From Rhynchonema sp. JSB1_4 (taxonomy: Eukaryota > Nematoda > Chromadorea > Monhysterida > Xyalidae): a stretch of DNA of 64,000 bases. Numbering within the stretch: the stretch's first letter is position 1; each line of letters opens with the position of its first letter. The notes under the pieces are model-generated. The model saw only the letters and a list, made by a program, of their open reading frames with translations. It made no database searches and was not told the origin of the DNA. The translations under genes and the position numbers were made by a program. The stretch spans positions 20,562-84,561 of the forward strand of contig JASAMV010007725.1 of NCBI GenBank assembly GCA_030248065.1, in the 5' to 3' direction. Positions 54,028 through 64,000 of the stretch are shown here, one piece after another.

Positions 54028-55979
54028 ATTCGGTGCTTTGACTGATTGACTTGACACAACTTGTCAGCTTTTTCGGGCTCCTGCACATGCAAATGTTGTT
54101 CTTGTTCAGCAAGGTTGTTGTTATTGCTGTTGAAAATGTAGTTTTGTTACATTACACGCTTGTTTATTTCATGGTTTCTCGACAGAATCGAAGGCTGTAT
54201 GAAGCTTGAAGGCAACGATTGAGCAACGGGAAGAGGTACAGACTGGCACGTGCGTCAGCTGAGTGATGTTCCACAGTGTGCGTTGAAAAAAGCATAGTAA
54301 CTTTTTACCAAAACGTGGAAAGGCGCATCTTCCCTAATAAATTCGCGGTCCAGGCCCAGCCTCAGACGTACAATAGTAGTTGGTTGCTGTCAAACTTGAT
54401 ACCTCCACTGAGTGAAGTGATATACTTTTGCATTCTATTCAATTTTGTTGCTGAAAAGCCTGTTCTGAACTCGACTTCGTTTTATGCGCATCACACATAG
54501 TGTATCTTGCTTTTCTCTGGTCCTCGTCTGAAGAAGTGCTGCATAGCCAATAAAATCAAACGACTTTTGGAGACGGGTTTCGAGGGCAAGCAATAAAACT
54601 CACTCAAGCTCGGATCGGAGCTTGTGTTCATTCGCCTAAAGCCAACAAGCTGTGTTGTGGTGATGTAGTAGCGGTTTTGGTTAATGCAGACAGCTTGCGC
54701 AAGGTTGCACACGACACGCGCGTGAAAGAGCAGTGGTGACCAAAAATTGTAATTTAATATGAACAACCAAGCCTGTTTGTGTGTCTGATTCGCTGAGCCA
54801 AAGCAAGAACCGCTCAAACCCGCAATTGCAATAGCACTAACTAGCGGATCCAGATCCAGGAGTCTAGGCCCCCCTTTGGTCAAAGTGGCCCCTGAAAGTA
54901 GGTATTATATCGGTCAAAAGAAGGGAAATGGACCCCCAAATCGCTGGATTTGCACTCTAAACGTCAAAAAAATCACGATACACTCATTTCCATAAAATTT
55001 TCTGTCGGGCGTGCAAAATTTTCGAACGCCCCATTCAGCGATGTTTGGAGCGGGCTGGGTCGACGCCATTCTAAATGAATGTTTCAAGCATTGCTAATTC
55101 AGGCAAAGACCAATTGAACCTTGCTTGCTGAGTGGCGCAAAAACACGTGGCCTGTCATCGGCATCGCACAACACCAACAATGTTCAATGGCTCCGCTCCA
55201 AACATCGCTGAATGGGGCTTATAACACACTATGTCGAAATATAATCAACAGACTATATTCACATTTGGCGAAAAATTGCTCCATTATATAAACAAGCACT
55301 GAATAAAACATGCTTTTTGAAAAATCACACATGTCCTAGATTAAATGACTTCTGTAATTTGCCCTTGGCCGAAAGCTGGATGCGCCACTGCAATATAGGA
55401 TTTAGTAGCTCCACTTCGACTTCACTGTGTGTTTTGACCACCAGCCGATATTTCACCAGCTGCTTGATTCACCACCACCAACACCCCTTTTGATCACAAA
55501 ATGGATGCAGCAAAACTTATCTCGAACTGTTGCCTTGGTTGTTCCTTTATTTACCGTGCTCCCATGTTTGCATTTTTCATCTGCTTTATCAAAACGTAAC
55601 GTGATACCATGTCACAATGAGTTTGGTGGGTTTGTCATGCAGTCCGTAACATCAGAAGAGCTGCAGTCTCTCATCTGCTGCGAGGTGTACATTGTAACTG
55701 CAGCGCTGCACATACGGATATTGTCACACAATGCCCATGGTGACAACTGATACTAGTGCCCGAGCGCTACTGTTCTCATTGAGCCATGCTCGGTTGGACT
55801 GCCGGCTTATGCATAGGTATTCAATATGTATGTAACTTCAAGTTTCGCCAGTTGTGGTCCAAAATTATGTATTTTCACCACCTCCAGTGTATTTTCGCAC
55901 ACTTTCTACCCAGTACTTGCAGTGCATTGTGGCTCATTCCAGAGCGTGCTTGTTTATGAAAGCAATTTGCTTCCAGACA
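54028..55979. other. intergenic between TIM23 and the galactosyltransferase
   Basis: TIM23 3' UTR candidates: AATAAA occurs at 54549-54554 and 54592-54597. A repeat edge at 54843-54895 (GGCCCCCCTTTGGTCAAAG) matches, inverted, about 63265-63300. A MITE lies at 55028-55218. No gene was seen. Confidence 0.5.
55028..55218. mobile_element. short foldback MITE (GCCCCATTCAGCG ends)
   Basis: Inverted termini GCCCCATTCAGCGATGTTTG about 26 bp long at both ends of a 191-bp segment. No convincing target duplication was found. Confidence 0.6.
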
Positions 55980-58295
55980 ATGCAGGTGTCACGTGACCGC
56001 AGTCGTTTCATCTATTTCACCATCGGTCTGCTAATCGGGTTCGCTCTCAGTTCGTTGGGTCGACAAAAGTTCGACTCCTTCCATTCGGCGGTCATACACG
56101 GAATGAAGCTCGCTCGGGAACAGATGTTGCAAAACATGACCGCGTTTGACACCACCGATTCGGATTCCTTGGAAGAGCCGAAACTTGCAGGCGGCACTGT
56201 AGCACCAGTTGCGGGTAAGTACTTGATGTTGTGTTTATGCACGTGCTCGTCACTTGTTCCTGTTCTGGCAGGTGCGTCAAGAAATATAGCCAATTTTTAA
56301 AAATCGCGTTCTTATTTTACATATGCGTCTCAGGATCGCCAGCACCGAGCGAAAATCCGATTGCAGACGTTCTGTACAACCGCGTGAAAGTGTTCTGCAT
56401 GATCATGACCACACAGAAGCATCACGCTGACAAATGCAGACATGTGCAACAGACATGGGCAAAACGATGCAACAAGTTAGATAAGCAATTGCTTGTAGGG
56501 CCCGCAATCGTGGTATTCTCACTGACGATGGCTGGGCACCGCGCCCATGTGAGAACACTACGCTCTGTCCAATTGCACATAGTGGTGTGTTACGCGAGCA
56601 TAGAACCTGCTCGCAGACTGGTCACAACGGTCGTGTGTATCTGGTGCATGCGCGCTACGCTGGGCACCGTAAGTCTGTGAAAGCGGGCAACCAAACACAC
56701 ACTACACAACATCGTATCATGCTTACAGAAGCGCCATTGGTTTGGCACGCCATCGATGGGCGTGATAACAAATCCATCGAATTCAAACATACAATCTTCA
56801 AACTGATTCAGATTTCTGTTCGTAACCGATGACGACGACAGCTCGCTGCCAGTGCTCAACACCAAAATGCCGGCCAATCGAAACAGTTTATGGGGCAAAA
56901 CCAGAAAAGGGTTCACGCATATCTTCGAGCAATATGGACAGGATTATCATTGGTTCCTGAAGGTAGGCATGTGATTTTTTTGTGGAACAGATTGATGGTG
57001 TTGTTTTCAATTGTAAAAAATTACAGACAGACGATGACACGTACATAATCATGGAGAACCTCCGTTTGATGCTCATATCTCATGAAGTGACCGAACCAGT
57101 TTGGTTTGGGTACCGGTTCAAACCATTTGTGAAACCGCAGGGCTACATGAGTGGTGGTGCTGGTTATGTGCTCAGCAGGGAAGCGCTGAAGAAATTTGTG
57201 ACAGTAAGTGATGGTTTTCGTCCACTTTTTGTGTTGTCGAAACTCAAAACCGATACAATTCCTGTTTCAGGAGGCCCTACCAGGTTCGAACCCCAAGTGT
57301 CACGGCAAGTCCGATCAGGCGTATGCAGAAGACGTAGAGATGGGCCACTGCCTCCAGGGGGTGGGGGTCAAGGCCGGAGACTCGAGGGATAAAAAGCAGC
57401 GGCATCGATTTTTGCCTTATGAACTTGAATCGCACATGATAAACCACCATCGGGGCGATCGAAGCTGGTGGGCATATAATTACTACAATGTTGAAATTGT
57501 TAGTGGGGATTGGAGGAACAAAGTTTTACTCTTATCTTGACCTCACAGCGCCTGTTCAGGCAGATGGGGTGATTATTGAAGAATGTGCCCATGCGCATGT
57601 CAGGGATGGGCATTATGATGGGCAACCACGGCTCATGGCCTTTTCCCCGCGTGCACAGCACCGCCTCTGTGACATGACGCGGGCGAATGGTCACTTGAAC
57701 CGCTTAACCTTTCAAGGTGCAGCCATAACACTTTTCTGCGCCACTGCAAAATGAGTGAACCTAAAAACAAAACGGCAGTAATGTAGCCCCATGTAGCCTG
57801 GGGAGTGCCATGACTGGCAATGCCCTACATGACAACACGGTTTGATGGCTTGGTGCTCGGCCCAATTGCACAGCACATGCATTGTGCATAGTCTGGATCG
57901 AATGAGCACTCGAATAGACCGCTAAGTGTGTCTCGTGTTAACATGTCCATCATGTGCGAACTTTGAACCCTTGGTGTGGCTTCATTAGCACCCATTCATT
58001 CAACGTCATGACATTGTCGTGATAGTGAACAAAGTTTTATGCATTCCAACCTCTACATGTACATATGTAGCACTTGCAGGGTCTGACATGCTGCAGCGAT
58101 CAGGCCATCTCGTTCCATCATCTCAAGGCGGGACAAATGTTAATGTTTGAATACTTGATCTATCGTGTACAACCCTATGGACAATGTAGTGCATCAAAAA
58201 ATGACATTGCACAAACAGGCACACTGGGTCCAGATAGGAATGATTTGTACCAACAGGCTGTGCAGTACTCCAATGATATTAGACCGAGTCGGTAA
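55980..58295 (+). CDS. C1GALT1: core 1 beta-1,3-galactosyltransferase (T-synthase)
   Basis: Golgi type II enzyme that adds galactose from UDP-Gal to GalNAc-Ser/Thr, forming the core 1 O-glycan (GT31 family). Six exons: 55980-56214, 56334-56475, 56812-56962, 57027-57203, 57271-57498, 58080-58295; 382 residues (human 363). A signal anchor lies at about residues 11-27 (IYFTIGLLIGFALSSL). Family strings are VQQTWAKRCNKFLFVT, DYHWFLKTDDDTYI with the metal-binding DDD at about 178-180, KPQGYMSGGAGYVLSREAL, the EDVEMGHCL acidic motif and the CCSDQAISFHHL end. An in-frame upstream ATG at 55956 and a possible 5' UTR acceptor at 55976 leave the start slightly open. Intron 2 (336 bp) and intron 5 (581 bp) show no further exon. 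Confidence 0.93.
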
Positions 58296-58529
58296 CATTT
58301 GAAAAGCCGTTCTCCCTGCCAAATTTTAGAAAACCAGATAAAATTACTGTCTTTCGTTCAATATTTGCAGCAATCTAGTCAATGGGATCTGTTCGCCTTC
58401 GCATTTTTTTAAACATGCTCAACCAGAATTTTTGCGAAACGTTACGTCACTGGACTTGTTGTTGTCTGTTTTTGCTTATGATTAGGTCCTCTTTTTTACC
58501 GTTAGAAACTTCATAATGATAAAATAATG

Positions 58530-58535
58530 AATAAA
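58530..58535 (+). promoter_or_regulatory. AATAAA polyadenylation signal of C1GALT1
   Basis: Exact AATAAA 235 bases after the stop and only 25 bases before the convergent beta-galactosidase stop, so the two 3' UTRs probably overlap. Confidence 0.5.
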
Positions 58536-58559
58536 ATAAGCTCAAACCTGTTAGTGAAT

Positions 58560-61500
58560 TCAGCACACCCCTTGCGGTACAACCTGATCAAGCAAAGGCC
58601 GATCCGTAAATGCCACAGTACAGTTAGCGTCGCACTGCTGTTCCAACTCAAATATCACAATCACATTTTCACCTGATCTCAAAAACGTTTTCGGCACATA
58701 CAGCGTCACCTGTGGTCCAACTCTTGGCCAGTACCAGCCTAAAAGATGACCATTCACGCTCACGTGGCCTTTGCTCCAACCGCTTGGGTCGAGAAAAGTG
58801 TCATTTGGTGCGGAGGATAGATTGAAGTGTCCAATGTAGACGGTTGGAACATTAGGTTGACTGACAGGACCGCTTTGGTTGATCAAAAGACGGTAATCAA
58901 ATTGAAAAGATGTCCAATTGATCAGAATGTGGTTGCCCAGTGTCAGGTTGGATGTGACGCCTGAATCAGCAAGATATGTAAATGTAATATTGGAGATATA
59001 TGGTACGGTAGGGGCTCATCACAACACGAGGGCCATACCTTTCTGATCGACGTGTCCCGACGACGAACGTCCCATGTTCTCGACAAGTATGCTCAGCTGC
59101 TCACCACCACACACAAACATTTGAAGTTGATGCGTAGGCGTGCACGTGTCACTGGAAATTTCGATACCCTCATAGATTAATTTTTCACGTTTTTCCTGCT
59201 CGGTGATTTACACTTCACGCCTAATCTTTCGGGTCTGCAAAACATTGTCGGTAAAATGAACATGCTATGGGCTAGGCATGCCCGGATGGTCTATATCATG
59301 CCCATCAATTCCGAACAAAACAGACATGACGCTGCATTCAAAAAACCCCCCGCCGCCGGGCGCCGAAGCCCATTCCAATCAAATAAGCGGTCAATTAGTC
59401 TAAATCCAAACATCTACCCGCACCTAAATTTGTCCACCAACACTCCCGCCGATTGTCCCTTCACAAACACATAGCCCCTGTCCTTCACACCCGTGCCATC
59501 TAATGTTTCATACGAACACGTGGGCAGTGGTGGAACGACAGTTTGGTACACGACCAGACCATAGGGCATGTTCTGTTGCTCCACTGACTGGGGATAGAGA
59601 CTGTGCGTGATTGGGATCGAGCGGGAGGATAGCAGATGATTGATTGATTGGAAAAGATCGATCTTGGATGACATCTTGATTGGACCGAGTCGCTGAAAAT
59701 ACAATTGGGGCATTAAACTCGCCAAACCCGTCACTCCAGATCGGTGCTATCTTGGTCATGTAACGTCGTTTTTAATTTGATTCAATTGGTTGGCACTTTG
59801 TAGACAAGATTCTTTCTCATATATGAAGCGTGAAACTGGGGTCGTCAAAACTCAAAACTTGGCCAAGTAATGTTGAGTCGCTGGAACATTTGTTCGACTT
59901 GTCCTGGTGTTGAAGGTCGCAATCACACTTGGTCACAGAGTTGAATATTATAATGTCTTTGCTTTTTTGTAGATCGACCTATCGGATCACGAACATGCAC
60001 ATATGTACCATCTTGGTGGTATTTCTGGGCACTTCCAAAGATTTTGCCCATTTCGGTCGTAGCTTTGTGAGAATGTGCTTTCGAATTGCGGAGTACTTGA
60101 CAGTGACGTCACCGGCTTCGGATATCGGGGCATCGTAATCGTACGAAGTCGTTACCTGAACATGAAACATGTAAGAGAAAGGAGATAGCTTGAAAAGTCG
60201 ATGCTTCACACAGATGTGTTGATGTACTGCACCAACAGGCAATCGAGGACCGTGTCCATTCCAGTAACCGAAGTTCGTGCCTCCATGAAACATGTAGAAA
60301 TTGAACGAAGCATTCATCAACCACATGGTGGTCATTGTGTCAAGAATGGGTTGAATCGGGGAATGACTGAAAAAACATCTGCTGTTTTTTTAAAAGCTTT
60401 CGAAAGTTGTGACGGTACGGCCAAAAACAGATACCTGAAATTTCTGCCCCATTTATCCAGCCATCCGGGATAGAACTCCAAGTTGACCAGCGGACCGCGC
60501 GGTGCGTACGTACGTTGTGCGGCGAAACTGTACTCGACGGACTGTTTGGATCGCGGGCCAAAGTCAACGGTTGGGTAGACATCGGGTGTGAAGCCACATT
60601 TCAGATAGTGCAGTGCGCCACCATCCACTGGAATTAATCAAGTGATTGGCGACAGCTGTTGTATGGGAGACAAAATCTACTTCCCAAGATGCCGCATGAT
60701 CAGGGTCCGAGTTCTGTCGAAGCGTTATACAAAAGTGAATCTATGAATGCGAGCCTGCTATGGTATTAACATAAGGTCGAGCTGTGGATCTCCCGGTTCC
60801 GAACAGGTCAAGCCTGAATTTTCGTGTCTGGATCGCAGAATAGTGGATTGTGTTGAGGACTATATTCTTGACACAACAGCAACGACAATTGTTCATGCTC
60901 ATTGTTCATCATTCACAAGCATGGTGCCAAGTTTACCAATAACCAACCAGTGACCAGTAACGTATCGTATCCCACCATTCGCCTTACTGTATCCCTCAAC
61001 CATGTGGTGTACTGTATGTCGCACTCGTCGAAACTACCGTATTCATTCTCGATTTGAAACATCAGGATTGGACCATCGTTTTTTATCAGATATGGCGAGA
61101 CGCGTGCGAGCAGTTCAGTTAGCCAGCGCTTGACGGGCGAGAGAAATCTGGAATGGTTTACTGTGTCGGCTACGGTACGGTTTGAACATTTTTGTAGAAA
61201 ATCAAAGTCAACTTTGGATCGGAAGAGCGCATCCTGATCTGTTTGTCCTTGATCAACCACCAGGGCAGGCCTCCATTCTCCCACTCTCCACAAGTGTACG
61301 GGCCAATACGCAATAGCACCGACATGTTGTACGAATCGACTAGCTGCAGGAACGACGTTAAGTTGCGCTCCTGCAAATGCTGAACGAGGTCAATTTGTGT
61401 AGCTACCGAATTTTACAAAAAAGCAGGCAGAAAATGGTTCTTCACACAACAATGGCAATTCGCATTTTTACTTCCGTTGGGAATTTAACGTAAATTTTCG

Positions 61501-63999
61501 TGTTGGTGTATAAAGCTGACAAACTAAAAAGAAACCACAATCAACAATAATTTGGTCTGCTTGGATAATCACAAAACCGCAAATGTGGTTATTGCCGACA
61601 TGCAACAATCGAACAAACGTTAATCAAACAAAAGCAAACAAGTTTCGCAAGGCAAACCTCAGGATATGGTTCTCGTTGAACCTATGAAGACACAATAGGT
61701 GGTTCACTGGTCCTGATCCCGAGATCAAAAACGTTTGTGTATTCGACCAGAGAAAATGACATGTAGAGCACGCATACAATTGTGTATACAGTACAATGCG
61801 TTGGATGACAAAGGGAGAAAGAGAAAAGTTATCGCCGTAGTCGTTGCGATTGACTAATTCATAAATTATAAAATTACGGCAATGTGACTTCTTTCTCGTT
61901 CATGTGTGATCTAACACATTTTGTCGGAGTGTATACTCTTTTCTTTTCTCTTAGAATAAATTTATGGTTTTTGACCTCGGGACTCCGAGCTTCGCCTTAT
62001 GAAGCATGCTTTATATCGGGTAGCATTCGGAAGTTTGCCCGGAAACTCCGATTTTCCCATGTCCCACACACATTACGATGATTAGGCCTGTTATGCTGCT
62101 TATTTGTGCTGGTCAGAGTTGAGTTCCGGCACCAAGTCCCGGCTCCAATATGGTAGTGATAGGGCAACAGCAAATGGGTGGTTCATTAAGGTTTTTGGTT
62201 TGTACTTGTGTTCACATTTTCATCACCGGGCAGCGAGCAATAATACCGGGAAACCATAATGGGATGCGTGCTACCGTGCATGCCCCGATCAGAATTGAAA
62301 AAATGCATAGCCCCAGGCCCAACTGGTTGATTCAAAGTCATAAGTTCACTGTACACGCGCTCTCGATATGCATCACTTCGAAAATATAGTCGTTGACGGA
62401 ACATGAAACATAAAACCGAGCTGCGAATAAAATTTCAATTTAAAAACATCAATTTCAACATGGTGCCCAAATGTGAGGTGCCCACAGTTTATTCGCCGTG
62501 ACTTGAGCTGAGTTGAGACACGACAATCCAGATCCAGGCCCTGTTCGCAACGCACTGTAAGGTGACGTGTGCATGAATCGAAACAGATATGGTTCGAAAG
62601 TATGGCTTTGCATATTGTTCGCACATTTTCATACCTACCTATAGTAACCACTACGTTGCTCAGACCGCGTCATCTTCTCGTCGCACTCGTGGTGGTCATC
62701 GTGCTTCAGCTCTACTTTTAAAAGCTGGATATGACATTTCATCAGATACAATGGGCAAATTTAATGCCCAAGGCTTGGCGTCGCATAATCTCAAAACCGT
62801 CCATCCGTCTGATAATTGTTACTTGGGTTGAAGCAGCATAGGCGTATCCTATGTGCCTACTGTACCTATGTTATGTGGGGTTGCGGTAAGTTAATATTGC
62901 AGCCTCGTTCACGGTTGATAAGTTGTGTTGACAAAGCAGTGCGGATACAGCTTTCCGCCAAAGGGGGCCAAATCCCAAAGGTCATTTTTATCTGGTGCAT
63001 GTTTGATTTTTTAAAAATCGCTTTTATCCAGTGCTTGTGGGTGCCAATTGGGTGCTTTTAAGCCTAAATACCATACAATATAAGCGTGCACTTTTTGCAC
63101 GCGCCGCGCGACAGCCAAGTTTCATGAAAATGGGTAGGTATGTATACTGTATGTCTGATTCGCGAAGCGCGCGATTTTTGGGCCTCGGAAGTGTACTAAA
63201 GTGAAAATCCTGCGATTTAAGGGTCCTTTTTCTTTCTTTTCTCCGAAATGCTACCCCCTTCAGTGGCCACTTTGACCAAAGGGGGCCTAGATCCCTGGAT
63301 CCGCTTGTGTGACAAAGGCTTCATGATGGGCAAGGGGGTTATCACATGTTTGACGTAAACAGCCTTGTTTATATTGCTCAGTCGAGCATGCACTGGTTAG
63401 CTCTTCCTTTTTTAGTTTTAACGAGTTGTGTTTCTTTAGGTTCGCATCAGCGAAGATGGTTTTAGCGTCTTCCAATGCTAACCGTTGTACCGAATTACCG
63501 GAGGTCCTGTTTCCGAATCAGTCCCCCAATCTATATATTCCATACGCATGGGGGCTGTGTTTTGACATTTTTTCACTACAAATCTCAAAACGGAAGCAAA
63601 CCCGAATGGAAGTCTCCGGCGGTGCTGGGATAAACGGAAACCTTGGACGCACGATGCCAACCAAGGAGCTGTGTAACTTGCACTTCACCTGGAGCTCAAA
63701 CCCGCACACTTCGTAGGTAAACAATCCACTGTCCCCCGTTCAGATGGTCAAGCGATCACGCTAATGATCGAGCTAAACTATATACTAATGTAAAAACGTG
63801 AGAAGATCAGTGGCCTTGTGACGATGACGTAAATGCAACTTGATGAGACACAAAGTACCAAGAAAGCTGCACCAACCCCACTAAAGTCATATACTCCCGG
63901 TGATGTTTCATGGTAATTCCATGGCACATAGGTCTGTATGGCGTATACTCCAGCAGCTCGCATTTTGGCCAAACGATCGGGCCAATACAGTCTGGGCAC
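58560..63999 (-). CDS. GLB1: beta-galactosidase, glycoside hydrolase family 35 (5' partial)
   Basis: Lysosomal exo-beta-galactosidase acting on gangliosides and glycoproteins. Nine exons are seen: 63999-63877 (continues beyond the window), 61370-61213, 61147-60948, 60627-60435, 60366-60237, 60155-60009, 59692-59424, 59151-59039, 58960-58560, with closing phases. Family strings in order: [33 protein letters not shown], the acid/base Glu in [11 protein letters not shown], the nucleophile Glu in [49 protein letters not shown] and [18 protein letters not shown]. The C-terminus ends shortly after TDRPLLD, without the longer mammalian tail. The signal peptide and first residues lie outside the window. 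The junction 60009/59692 joins by phase but is less conserved. Confidence 0.93.
61371..63876. other. 2.5 kb intron of the beta-galactosidase gene, no exon seen
   Basis: This contains AT-rich sequence and, at about 62950-63300, repeat material with the GC palindrome (CGAAGCGCGCGATTTTTGG, about 63161) and a GACCAAAGGGGGCCTAGATC edge matching 54843-54895 in reverse. No supported gene. Confidence 0.5.
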
Positions 64000-64000
64000 A

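Overview
Animal nuclear DNA. Eight multi-exon genes can be assembled by joining GT-AG introns with matching phases, and the space between exons is packed with non-autonomous DNA transposons. Short introns ending in TTTCAG and degenerate arrays of the hexamer AAGCCT (the complement of TTAGGC, the nematode telomere unit) fit a nematode or another ecdysozoan. I cannot name the species.

Layout. 1-6549: mostly non-coding, with foldback elements. 6550-10039 (-): WIPI/Atg18 autophagy protein. 10570-12715 (+): membrane-anchored histidine acid phosphatase, divergent from WIPI. 14460-18810 (-): ankyrin-repeat DHHC palmitoyltransferase (ZDHHC17/HIP14). 20557-26323 (-): four-MBT-repeat chromatin reader. 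28033-40447 (-): ANKS1-like adaptor of 29 exons (ankyrin, two SAM, PTB). 44493-54027 (+): TIM23, four exons split by an 8.1 kb first intron. 55980-58295 (+): core 1 beta-1,3-galactosyltransferase. 58560 to beyond 64000 (-): family-35 beta-galactosidase, whose 5' end is missing.

The outstanding structure is TIM23 intron 1. A small hAT-like element (44731-52367) was hit by a GC-rich foldback element with a 9-bp target duplication. It was hit again by a composite insertion that contains a 5411-bp palindromic element (46866-52276). That element's arms are about 14 and about 12-13 copies of a 138-140 bp unit in opposite orientation around a 1.1 kb spacer. It has an exact 8-bp target duplication. 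If transcribed with TIM23, it would make a long double-stranded RNA. A third element with inverted arrays of short boxes lies at 41743-44261. At least nine other short inverted-repeat families occur, several with clear target duplications.

Functional links are loose. WIPI, acid phosphatase and beta-galactosidase serve autophagy and lysosomes. C1GALT1 and beta-galactosidase, which are convergent, add and remove beta-galactose. Coordinates were read by eye, so single-base errors at exon edges are possible. Nearly all reading phases close across every gene.
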